Positions 55,636-64,000 of a stretch of DNA of 64,000 nucleotides are shown piece after piece (within the stretch, counting starts at the first letter, position 1; every line of letters starts with the position of its first letter). The position numbers and the translations under genes are program-made. Under the pieces are notes generated by a model. It did not search any database. It was not told the origin of the DNA and saw only the letters and a program-made list of their open reading frames with translations. The DNA comes from CAZTDU01 sp050248795 (GTDB lineage: Bacteria; Pseudomonadota; Gammaproteobacteria; Burkholderiales; SG8-39). The stretch is from positions 31,925-95,924 of the forward strand of contig JBFWRS010000011.1 in the NCBI GenBank assembly GCA_050248795.1, given 5' to 3'.

Positions 55636-56043
55636 GTGACCGCCCGAAAACCGCCAACCCTGAAGCTGCTTTCTGGAACCGCGCGACCCGATCGTGACGG
55701 CACCCGGACGCCCGCGCTGCCGCCGGTCGACGATCTACCGGCGCCGCCGGGCTGGTTGACAAGCTTGGAAGGGGTGAAGGAATTCCGGCGCCTGGCTGCG
55801 ATCCTGGCAAACAATCGGTTGCTGACGGGTGGCAACCTGGAATTGCTTTCCCACTACGCCGCGCTGCACGGCCGGCTGATCGAACTTTGGGCCAGCGGTA
55901 AAACGCCGACGGCCGCGTTGTTGAACGTGCTGCGCGGTTACGCCGGATCGCTGGGGCTGACCAGCATGAAGTTGCCCGCGGCCGTGCCGAGGCCGGCCAA
56001 TCGATTCTCGCGGCACGCCGACCGGCGAAAGCCTACTCGATGA
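55636..56043 (+). CDS. Probable terminase small subunit, P27 family
   Basis: Product of about 135 residues. KPPTLKLLSGTARPDR at the N-terminus, followed by PAPPGWLTSLEGVKEFRRLAAILANNRLLTGGNLELLSHYAALHGRLIELW and LRGYAGSLGLTSMKLPAAVPRP, follow the layout of P27-type small terminases that recognise packaging DNA. GTG 55636 is chosen because the family starts right before KPP; TTG 55558 would add 26 unlikely residues. No large terminase follows, so packaging would need a helper phage. It overlaps the next gene by ATGA. Confidence 0.65.
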   Translation: MTARKPPTLKLLSGTARPDRDGTRTPALPPVDDLPAPPGWLTSLEGVKEFRRLAAILANNRLLTGGNLELLSHYAALHGRLIELWASGKTPTAALLNVLRGYAGSLGLTSMKLPAAVPRPANRFSRHADRRKPTR

Positions 56044-56321
56044 GCGGCGCGCTGGTCGACCTGGCCGCCCGCCGGCAGGCGAGGCTGCGGGCGCGGATCG
56101 CGCTGGCGGAATTCGCGGCTGATTCGCTGTCTGCCAGCGCTGCCGACCTGCGCGCCATCGCGAAGAATGACGGCATCGATGCCGACGAATCGACGACGGC
56201 GTGCACGCTCGCCGATCGCTTCGACGCCGAGTCGGCGCGCATCCTGGCGAAGTGTCGGGCTGGGCTGGAAGCGGCGGAAGCTGCGCTCGCCGGGCTGGTC
56301 GAATCGTCGGCGCGCGAGTAG
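56040..56321 (+). CDS. Hypothetical helical element protein
   Basis: Product of 93 residues, predicted almost fully alpha-helical (VDLAARRQARLRARIALAEFAADSLSASAADLRAIAKNDG and DAESARILAKCRAGLEAAEAALAGLVES). No family recognised. Its ATG overlaps the small-terminase stop (ATGA). It is the last gene with the element's GC-rich composition before the SRAP remnant and the cargo gene. Confidence 0.6.
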   Translation: MSGALVDLAARRQARLRARIALAEFAADSLSASAADLRAIAKNDGIDADESTTACTLADRFDAESARILAKCRAGLEAAEAALAGLVESSARE

Positions 56322-56347
56322 TCGAATTCCGGCGCTACCATTGCAGC

Positions 56348-56467
56348 ATGTGCTATTCGGCCATGATCGAGCAGGACCTGAAGATGGCACGCAGGCAATG
56401 GGGCGCTGACTTCGATTGCGAAGTCGCGAAGGCGAAAATTCTCGAAAGATGGCGGAAGGCAGCGTAA
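56348..56467 (+). pseudogene. SRAP (HMCES/YedK)-like N-terminal remnant
   Basis: A 39-residue frame beginning MCYSAMIEQDLKMARRQWGADFD. The MCYSA start with Cys at position 2 is the hallmark of phage and plasmid SOS-response-associated peptidases, whose Cys2 crosslinks abasic DNA, but the family normally has over 200 residues. Here it ends after ILERWRKAA with TAA overlapping the ATG of the cargo gene (TAATG). It is either a remnant cut by cargo insertion or a short leader that couples translation to the cargo. Confidence 0.5.
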
Positions 56468-57342
56468 TGCCTTACGAAGCCTCGTTCTCTGGCGTCACCA
56501 TTGTCGAGTCGGTAGATCGAGGGAGGGCAGGTCGCAGGCTTGCGGACGATATCGGCGCACTTATTGCTGCTTCGGGGCATTCCCTTTCCGTGGAGTACAG
56601 ACCGGTTTATGACCGGAAAGAATTTGTCTCTGAGTTGACGAGCCTCGCCGAGCGTGCTCGGGCAGGCAGTCGCCCAATGTTGCACTTGGAATGCCACGGA
56701 AGTGTGGACGGCATTCAGCTAGAGAGTGGCGAACAAATCAATTGGGCTGATCTGACGCCGCTGCTCATCGACATAAACGTCGCGACGCGATGCAACTTAC
56801 TGGTTGTAATGGCCGCCTGCTACGGCGCGAATTTAGTCGCAACGCTCTCTCCTGAAGGCCGTGCACCTTGCTGGGGATTCTTTGGCCCGCCGGAGGAGGT
56901 CAAACTGGGAGAACTGTCGGTTGCGTATGGCGACTTTTATCGGACTGCAATCTTTGAGGGCGACCCACTAGCGGCCGCCAAAAAGCTTATCGAGCCGCGG
57001 GAAGGCAAACAGCGATATATGTTGATGCTCGCTTCCGTGTACTTCACGCAACTCTTCGCACGGTATCTCGCGCACTACTGCACCGACGCGAAGCTACTAG
57101 AGCGGGCCAAAGAGTTGTCGCATAGGGCAAGAGCGGAGAACGCTCCCCAAAAGCCCGGCCCAGGTCGCATGCACAGAATGATTCGCCGCAAGCATCCAAA
57201 ATCGTTCAGGAAGATCGCAACAGAGTATTTCATGGTCGATCTATTCCCCGAAAACGCCAATCGGTTTCCGGTCAGCTATGAGGAGGCTCTGTCGGAAGCA
57301 GAAGGGATTGCTGGACGAACCTTGAATGTGGCGCGAGCGTAA
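56467..57342 (+). CDS. Caspase/CHAT-like protein, candidate anti-phage cargo
   Basis: Product of 291 residues. MLHLECHGSVDGIQL with H77 and LLVVMAACYGANLV with C118 form the His-Gly and Cys segments of CHAT/caspase-fold cysteine proteases. The part after about residue 170 is helical and basic (RMHRMIRRKHPKSFRK) with no family I know, and could be a sensor or effector. Its codons are visibly less GC-rich than all neighbours, a sign of separate acquisition. It sits between structural genes and the attachment site, the usual cargo slot of satellites. Start 56467 overlaps the SRAP-like frame stop (TAATG); ATG 56449 is an in-frame alternative. Confidence 0.75.
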   Translation: MPYEASFSGVTIVESVDRGRAGRRLADDIGALIAASGHSLSVEYRPVYDRKEFVSELTSLAERARAGSRPMLHLECHGSVDGIQLESGEQINWADLTPLLIDINVATRCNLLVVMAACYGANLVATLSPEGRAPCWGFFGPPEEVKLGELSVAYGDFYRTAIFEGDPLAAAKKLIEPREGKQRYMLMLASVYFTQLFARYLAHYCTDAKLLERAKELSHRARAENAPQKPGPGRMHRMIRRKHPKSFRKIATEYFMVDLFPENANRFPVSYEEALSEAEGIAGRTLNVARA

Positions 57343-57456
57343 GCCCGCCGCTGCACGCGCGCCCGGGCGCCAGTGCTCGGGTATCTGCCGCGGCGCGCCT
57401 TGCGCTGGGGCGTTTGTGCACCGCTTACCTGCGGCAATGCCTCAGTGATTGTCTAT

Positions 57457-57476
57457 CAGTCACGGAGTAGTAACGG
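57457..57476 (+). repeat. Putative integrase arm-binding repeat (right)
   Basis: cagtcacggagtagtaacgg, 18 of 20 matches with 48731-48750, same orientation, 55 bp before the right core repeat. It lies in the 189-bp gene-free end of the element (57343-57531), where I see no other feature. Confidence 0.55.
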
Positions 57477-57531
57477 GAAGCTGAACCGCTGAACCTGTCG
57501 CCCTCGAAAACTCCGTAACCCATTGATTCTT

Positions 57532-57580
57532 TGGCTCCTCGACCTGGGCTCGAACCAGGGACCTGCGGATTAACAGTCCG
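57532..57580 (-). repeat. attR: core repeat inside tRNA-Asn
   Basis: 49 bp identical to 48555-48603. It contributes the anticodon-to-CCA part of the tRNA, reconstituted from the element's attP upon integration. Confidence 0.92.
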
Positions 57581-57607
57581 TCGCTCTACCGACTGAGCTA
57601 TCGAGGA
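57532..57607 (-). tRNA. tRNA-Asn (GTT)
   Basis: Complete 76-nt cloverleaf on the minus strand: acceptor stem tcctcga paired with tcgagga, D-arm tagctcagtcggtagagc, anticodon loop with GTT (plus-strand aac at 57572-57574), T-arm with ggttcgagccc, discriminator G and encoded CCA. Its 3' 49 nt form the right attachment site of the integrated element, so integration preserved a functional gene. Confidence 0.96.
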
Positions 57608-57626
57608 ATCGTACGGAAGGCTGCGG

Positions 57627-57632
57627 ATTTTA
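57627..57632 (-). promoter_or_regulatory. -10-like TAAAAT upstream of tRNA-Asn
   Basis: On the minus strand TAAAAT ends 19 nt before the mature tRNA 5' end. It is immediately beside the hairpin between the aminotransferase gene and the tRNA. No clear -35 element. Confidence 0.4.
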
Positions 57633-57678
57633 CCGGAATCCGGCCTTCACCGCACCCCCGCGATGGGCCGGATTCCGG
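57633..57678 (-). terminator. 13-bp perfect inverted repeat after the aminotransferase gene
   Basis: Arms 57633-57645 and 57666-57678 (ccggaatccggcc and its complement) with a 20-nt loop, starting 14 bp beyond the aminotransferase stop. It is not followed by a T-run, so it may be a Rho-assisted or processing hairpin rather than a strict intrinsic terminator. Confidence 0.45.
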
Positions 57679-57692
57679 GAGCTGCACCAGCG

Positions 57693-58922
57693 CTAGCGGA
57701 TGACCTTGGCGATGGCGTCGGCGACGTAGCCGATGTTCTTCGAATTCAGCGCCGCGACGCAGATGCGCCCGCTGTCGAGCGCGTAGATCGAGAACTCCTC
57801 GCGCAGGCGGCCGACCTGTTCCTTGGTGAGGCCCGAGTACGAGAACATGCCCTTCTGCTTCAGGATGAAGCTGAAATCGCGGCCCGGCACGCGTTCGTGG
57901 ATGCCGTCGACGAGTGCCTTGCGCAGGGATTTGATGCGATTGCGGATCGCGTCGAGCTCCTCGTCCCAGAGCTTGCGCAGCTCGGGCGTCGACAGCACGC
58001 GCGCGACGATGTCGCCGCCGTGGGTGGGCGGGTTCGAGTAGTTGGCGCGCACCACGCGCTTGACCTGCGAGAGTACGCGCGCGGCCTCGTCCGCGCTGCC
58101 GGCGAGCAGGCTGAATGCGCCGACCCGCTCGCCGTAGAGCGAGAACGACTTCGAGAAGGAACTCGACACCAGCACCGGCGACATTGCCGCGGCGAACATG
58201 CGCACCGGCTCGCCATCCGGTGCGAGGCCGTCGCCGAAGCCCTGGTAGGCCAGGTCGAGGAAGGGCACCAGCCCCCGCGCCTTCACGCACGCGACGACCT
58301 GCTCCCACTGCTCGCGGGTCAGATCCGCGCCGGTCGGGTTGTGGCAGCAGGCATGCAGCACGACGATGGAACGGGCCGGCAGCCCGGACAGGGTCGCCAG
58401 CATCGCCTCGAAGTTGACGCCATGCGACGCCGCATCGAAATAGGGATATGTCTCGACCGTGAAACCGGCGCCCTCGAACAGCGCGCGATGGTTTTCCCAG
58501 CTGGGGTCGCTGATCCACACCTTGGATCCGGGCGCGATGTGGTGCAGCAGGTCAGCGCCGATCTTCAGGCCCCCGGTGCCGCCGATCGCCTGCACGGTGA
58601 CGATGCGCTTCTCCTTCACCGCCGGAGAATCCTCGCCGAACACCAGCCGCTTCACCGCCTCGTCATATGCGGCGAGGCCGTCGATCGGCAGGTAGGACTT
58701 GGGCGCGCCGCTGGCGATGCGCTGCGCCTCGGCGCGCTTGACGCACTCCAGCAGCGGCACCTTGCCGGACTCGTCGTAGTAGACGCCCACGCCCAGGTTG
58801 ACCTTGGCCGGGTTCTTGTCGGCGACGTAGGCCTCGGTGACGCCGAGGATCGGATCGCGCGGTGCCATCGGCACCTCGGCAAGCAGGGACTGGGGGGAGG
58901 GGGGCATTCCGGGAGCGTTCAT
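57693..58922 (-). CDS. Aromatic-amino-acid/aspartate aminotransferase
   Basis: PLP-dependent class I transaminase, 409 residues. Hallmarks are MAPRDPILGVTEAYVADKNPAKVNLGVGVYYDE, LLHACCHNPTGADLTREQWE and the Schiff-base Lys in SSFSKSFSLYGERVGA. The TyrB/AspC-like pattern suggests transamination of tyrosine, phenylalanine or aspartate with 2-oxoglutarate. The first Met is used, but the conserved part begins at MAPRDP (residue 19). Divergent from uvrB, an arrangement frequent in betaproteobacteria. Confidence 0.92.
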   Translation of the reverse strand: MNAPGMPPSPQSLLAEVPMAPRDPILGVTEAYVADKNPAKVNLGVGVYYDESGKVPLLECVKRAEAQRIASGAPKSYLPIDGLAAYDEAVKRLVFGEDSPAVKEKRIVTVQAIGGTGGLKIGADLLHHIAPGSKVWISDPSWENHRALFEGAGFTVETYPYFDAASHGVNFEAMLATLSGLPARSIVVLHACCHNPTGADLTREQWEQVVACVKARGLVPFLDLAYQGFGDGLAPDGEPVRMFAAAMSPVLVSSSFSKSFSLYGERVGAFSLLAGSADEAARVLSQVKRVVRANYSNPPTHGGDIVARVLSTPELRKLWDEELDAIRNRIKSLRKALVDGIHERVPGRDFSFILKQKGMFSYSGLTKEQVGRLREEFSIYALDSGRICVAALNSKNIGYVADAIAKVIR

Positions 58923-58963
58923 CTGCTAGACTCATTCGTTCTTTTCACGGCGCGATTCTACCC

Positions 58964-60994
<2,031 letters not shown>

Positions 60995-61016
60995 CCCGCT
61001 TTCTGGCGCTGCCGGC

Positions 61017-63704
61017 CTAGTTTTTCGTTTCCACCTGTTGCAAGGGCTCTTCGACCGGGCGCGGGCGCTCGCGTCTGGGCCTGCCGAGCTGGACCGGTTC
61101 CTGCTCCGGAATCGCGGCACGCGCCTTGGACGCATCCGTCTCGATCATTACCAGCCCCGATTGCTGCAGCACTTCCTGCACCTTCACCGGCGCGGGCGAT
61201 GCGGCGGGCCGGGGCGGGGGGGGCGGCGCCGCCGCACGGACGGGCTCCTGGTACGCGGGCGCCTCCTGCACCGGTTCTTCACGCGCCGCTTCCTGCGGTA
61301 CCGGCTCCTGATGCGTCGGCTCTGCGCTGACGCTGCGTTCGATCGGCGCAGCGCTTGCCTGCGGCTGATACGTGGTGAGCTCGGCCTGCACCGGAAGCGC
61401 CGCCACCGGCTGGGACGTGTCCGCAGCATCTGCAGCGAGCGGTTCGGGGCGCGGTTCGCGGTCCCGATGGCGATCACGCCCGCCGCGGCCGCGACGCCGG
61501 CGTTGCTCGTCGCCTTCACGAGGAGCGCCGTCGCCATCCGCGCGCGGTGGGCGCGGCTGCTGCTGTTGCGGGCGCTCACGCGCTTCGCCTTCCGGGCGCC
61601 CTTCGCCCTGGGGCCGGCCATCAGCCTGCGGCCTGCGGTCCGCACGCGGCGGACGATCCTCACGTGGCGGACGGTCTTCGCGCGGCGCTCGGTCGGCACG
61701 GGGGGGCCTGTCTCCGCGGGGAGGACGGTCGCCACGCGGCGGCCTGTCTCCGCGCGCCTGCTGCCCCTGGCGCTCGCCGCCGCGATGATCGCGGTTCTGG
61801 CCGTCGCGGCCACCGCCGCGAGCGTCGCGGTCACGGCGGGGCTGGCCGTCACGGCCGCGATCGCTGCGCGGCTCGCGCTGCGGTCGCCTGCCATCCGATC
61901 TGGGCTGTCCGCCAGCCGGCGCCGCGGCTTCGTTCGCCGCAACTGCCTGCTCCGCGGGCTTGTCCAGCTTGAACCAGCCCATGATGCGCCCGAGCAACCC
62001 GGAGCGCGAAGTGTCATCGGCAGCAGCGATCTGCCGAGGCGCCGGTGCCGGCACCTCGATCGGCGCGGGCGCCGGAATCGCCGCCATCGGTGCCGGCTGG
62101 TCCGGGGTGATTGCCTGTACCGCGGCCTGCTGTCGCTCCTTGCGCGGCTCGCCGCCTACGCCAGGAGGCAGGTTGGGCTCGTCGGGCTGCTCGACCAGCT
62201 CGTAGCTGGCCGGCACGTGCTCCATCTCGTTGAGTTCTTCGTGCCGCAGGCGCTGCATCTTGTAATGCGGCGTCTCGAGGTGCGAGTTGGGCACCAGCAC
62301 GATGTTCACCTTCAGGCGCGCTTCGAGCTTCTGGATTTCGCCACGCTTCTCGTTCAGCAGGAAGCTGGCCACGTCCACCGGTACCTGCGCATGCACCGCA
62401 CCGGTGTTCTCCTTCATCGCCTCCTCCTGCAGTATGCGCAGGACGTGAAGCGCCGTGGATTCGGTGCCGCGGATGAAGCCGGTGCCGCCGCAACGCGGGC
62501 AGCTGATGTGCGCGGTCTCCTCCAGCGAGGGCTGCAGCCGCTGGCGCGAGAGCTCGAGCAGGCCGAAGCGCGAGATCTTGCCGACCTGCACGCGCGCGCG
62601 GTCGTGGTGGAGCGCTTCGCGGAAGCGGTTCTCCACCTCGCGCTGGTTGCGCTGGGATTCCATGTCGATGAAGTCGACGACGATCAGTCCGCCAAGGTCG
62701 CGCAGGCGCAACTGGCGTGCTACTTCGTCCGCCGCCTCGAGGTTGGTGCGAAGCGCAGTTTCCTCGATGTCGTGGCCCTTGGTGGCGCGCGCCGAGTTGA
62801 CGTCGATGGAGACCAGCGCCTCGGTGTGGTCGATGACCACCGCGCCGCCGGAAGGCAGGTTCACGTGGCGGGCGTACGCGCTCTCGATCTGGTGCTCGAT
62901 CTGGAAGCGCGAGAACAGCGGCACGTCATCGCGGTACAGCTTCACCTTGCCGACGTTGTCCGGCATCACGGTCTGCATGAATGCGCGGGCCTGCTCGTAG
63001 ATGTCCTCGGTGTCGATGAGGATCTCGCCGATGTCGGGCTGGAAGTAGTCGCGGATCGCCCGGATGACGAGGCTGGACTCGAGGTAGATGAGGAAGGGCT
63101 TGTTCTGCGTTTCCTTCGCCGCACCCTCCACGGCGGTCCAGAGCTGCAGCAGGTAGTTCATGTCCCACTGCAGTTCCTCGACCGAACGCCCGATCGCCGC
63201 GGTGCGGGCGATCACGCTCATGCCATCGGGAACCTGGAGCTTGTCCATGGCATCCCGAAGTTCGTCCCTGTCCTCGCCCTCGATCCGGCGCGAAACACCG
63301 CCGCCGCGCGGATTGTTCGGCATCAGGACGAGGTAGCGTCCCGCGAGGCTGATGTAGGTGGTGAGTGCCGCGCCCTTGTTGCCGCGCTCGTCCTTCTCGA
63401 CCTGGACGATGAGGTCCTGGCCCTCTTTCAGCGCGTCCTGGATGCGCGAATGACCGCCGGCGTTGTCGCGGAAGTAGCTCTTTGCCACTTCCTTGAAGGG
63501 AAGGAAGCCGTGCCGTTCCTCGCCATAGTCGACGAAGGCGGCCTCGAGGCTTGGCTCGATGCGGGTGATGACTCCCTTGTATATGTTGCTCTTGCGCTGC
63601 TCCCTTGCTGCTGATTCGATGTCGAGGTCGACGAGCTTCTGCCCTTCGACGATGGCGACGCGCAGTTCTTCCTGCTGCGTCGCGTTGAATAGCATTCTTT
63701 TCAC
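61017..63704 (-). CDS. rne: Ribonuclease E
   Basis: Essential endoribonuclease for mRNA decay and rRNA/tRNA processing, 895 residues. The GTG start gives MKRMLFNATQQEELRVAIVEGQKL, as in E. coli. An S1 domain (about 38-120), catalytic D301 (SIDVNSARAT) and D344 (IVVDFIDM), and the zinc-link CPRCGG (C402, C405) are present. The C-terminal half is a disordered Arg/Pro-rich RNA-binding and scaffold region, shorter than in E. coli. The 5' leader upstream probably includes autoregulatory structure. Confidence 0.95.
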   Translation of the reverse strand: MKRMLFNATQQEELRVAIVEGQKLVDLDIESAAREQRKSNIYKGVITRIEPSLEAAFVDYGEERHGFLPFKEVAKSYFRDNAGGHSRIQDALKEGQDLIVQVEKDERGNKGAALTTYISLAGRYLVLMPNNPRGGGVSRRIEGEDRDELRDAMDKLQVPDGMSVIARTAAIGRSVEELQWDMNYLLQLWTAVEGAAKETQNKPFLIYLESSLVIRAIRDYFQPDIGEILIDTEDIYEQARAFMQTVMPDNVGKVKLYRDDVPLFSRFQIEHQIESAYARHVNLPSGGAVVIDHTEALVSIDVNSARATKGHDIEETALRTNLEAADEVARQLRLRDLGGLIVVDFIDMESQRNQREVENRFREALHHDRARVQVGKISRFGLLELSRQRLQPSLEETAHISCPRCGGTGFIRGTESTALHVLRILQEEAMKENTGAVHAQVPVDVASFLLNEKRGEIQKLEARLKVNIVLVPNSHLETPHYKMQRLRHEELNEMEHVPASYELVEQPDEPNLPPGVGGEPRKERQQAAVQAITPDQPAPMAAIPAPAPIEVPAPAPRQIAAADDTSRSGLLGRIMGWFKLDKPAEQAVAANEAAAPAGGQPRSDGRRPQREPRSDRGRDGQPRRDRDARGGGRDGQNRDHRGGERQGQQARGDRPPRGDRPPRGDRPPRADRAPREDRPPREDRPPRADRRPQADGRPQGEGRPEGEARERPQQQQPRPPRADGDGAPREGDEQRRRRGRGGRDRHRDREPRPEPLAADAADTSQPVAALPVQAELTTYQPQASAAPIERSVSAEPTHQEPVPQEAAREEPVQEAPAYQEPVRAAAPPPPPRPAASPAPVKVQEVLQQSGLVMIETDASKARAAIPEQEPVQLGRPRRERPRPVEEPLQQVETKN
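61628..61757 (-). repeat. Arg-Pro-Pro-Arg-Asp repeat in RNase E tail
   Basis: About seven imperfect 18-bp units encode (R/A)xDRPPR-type hexapeptides around residues 650-690 (for example GDRPPR, EDRPPR, ADRRPQ). It is the positively charged RNA-binding part of the degradosome scaffold region and may vary in copy number. Confidence 0.7.
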
Positions 63705-64000
63705 TTCTCGTTCTCCCGCGCGCGCAGGAGAACCGGCAAACCTTCGGTCAGTGCACTCCTAGGTATCTAGTTGGGCTTTTTCGATTTGGTGGCCGGCATC
63801 CGGCATCCTCGGTTTCGGGGAGGAGCCGGTGCGCGCGCTTCTAGTACTATCGCTACTCTCGGTGAGCGACTGTAACCGCTGTTTCAGGACCGGCTGTGGC
63901 CGGACAGGAGGCGGGTTGCAGGTTCCGGACCCGGCGTCAATGCAGAAGAAGACAAGCTCGCCGCATCGCAGAACCTGTGCCTCGCAACTCGAAGCAGCGC
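63705..64000 (-). other. rne leader/upstream region
   Basis: No gene is supported in this 296-bp stretch. It should contain the rne 5' untranslated region, which in E. coli is a target of RNase E autoregulation. A possible promoter is listed separately. Small repeated gccggat/gccgg segments could form hairpins. Confidence 0.45.
63846..63875 (-). promoter_or_regulatory. Possible rne promoter
   Basis: On the minus strand TTACAG (63875-63870) and GATAGT (63851-63846) are 18 bp apart. That would place the transcription start about 135 nt before the rne start codon. Both hexamers are imperfect. Confidence 0.35.

Larger units (their letters stand above)
48555..57580 (+). mobile_element. Integrated capsid-carrying satellite/reduced prophage in tRNA-Asn
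   Basis: Element bounded by perfect 49-bp direct repeats (48555-48603 and 57532-57580), 8,977 bp from repeat to repeat, one repeat being part of the intact tRNA-Asn gene. It contains a P4-type integrase, excisionase-like HTH, phage replication protein, HK97-type capsid protein, CBM-like protein, probable small terminase, and a less GC-rich caspase-like cargo gene. No portal, large terminase, prohead protease, tail or lysis genes are seen. The genes are nearly all on the plus strand with 4-bp overlaps. Size and content are closest to phage satellites of the capsid-encoding kind, though a decayed prophage is possible. Confidence 0.85.

Noticed and set aside
48604..57531. CRISPR array or retron/toxin-antitoxin explanation of the element
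   Set aside because: No regularly spaced repeats, reverse transcriptase or convincing toxin-antitoxin pair is visible; content is phage/satellite-like.
61038..63614. 858-residue plus-strand open frame opposite rne
   Set aside because: Antisense shadow of rne; no domain pattern, and rne is unambiguous.

Overview
The window looks like a chromosomal segment of a high-GC betaproteobacterium, probably Burkholderiales-like. The reasons are conserved gene orders (mltD-gloB-methyltransferase-rnhA-dnaQ; pyrG-kdsA-eno-ftsB; aminotransferase divergent from uvrB), a short RNase E with an Arg/Pro-rich tail, a PHA-granule (phasin) protein, and many acyl-CoA enzymes. The lineage is inferred from gene content; no rRNA is present.

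Layout. 0.1-7.2 kb: cell-wall lytic transglycosylase, glyoxalase II, RNase HI and the DNA polymerase III proofreading subunit, then an acyl-CoA ligase, an ECHDC3-like crotonase and a secreted protein. 7.2-11.9 kb: a minus-strand catabolic operon of unknown substrate (2-hydroxyacid dehydrogenase, enolase-superfamily enzyme, acyl-CoA dehydrogenase, UbiD decarboxylase). 12-13.1 kb: a cytochrome c and a solute-binding protein. 13.1-17.8 kb: a second minus-strand catabolic operon (class II aldolase-like, SDR, acyl-CoA dehydrogenase, CoA-transferase). 17.9-20.5 kb: a Crp/Fnr regulator and a class III nucleotidyl cyclase side by side. 20.4-23 kb: a DMT transporter, an uncharacterised protein, a 46-residue protein, a terminator and a phasin. 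23.1-31 kb: a fatty-acid oxidation region (etfB, etfA, acyl-CoA dehydrogenase, ETF-quinone oxidoreductase, thioesterase, acetoacetyl-CoA synthetase). 31-38.4 kb: histidine utilisation (FTCD fusion, hutI, hutH, hutU) with a short MetE-like gene leading the hutU-hutH unit. 38.4-42.5 kb: pyrG, kdsA, eno, ftsB. 42.5-48.5 kb: a PhyH dioxygenase, a SAF-domain oxidoreductase, a DUF1326/DUF2182 pair, pcaC-like and pcaB-like genes and a HEAT-repeat protein.

48.56-57.58 kb is the most interesting part: an integrated element inserted in a tRNA-Asn gene. It is bounded by perfect 49-bp direct repeats 8,977 bp apart, one being the 3' part of the intact tRNA and the other a leftover tRNA fragment. It carries a P4-type tyrosine integrase, an excisionase-like HTH protein, a phage replication protein, an HK97-type major capsid protein, a carbohydrate-binding-module-like protein and a probable P27-type small terminase, packed mostly with 4-bp overlaps. 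I find no portal, large terminase, protease or tail gene, so it resembles a capsid-carrying phage satellite or a reduced prophage. Next to the tRNA end lies a visibly less GC-rich cargo gene for a caspase/CHAT-like protein (H77/C118 dyad), translationally coupled to a 39-residue SRAP (HMCES/YedK)-like N-terminal remnant. This pair is my best candidate for an undescribed defence module.

After the element come tRNA-Asn, an aromatic/aspartate aminotransferase, uvrB and rne. Many chromosomal genes share short or absent leaders with -10-like hexamers (TAAAAT, TAGAAT, TATGAT) very close to the start codon.
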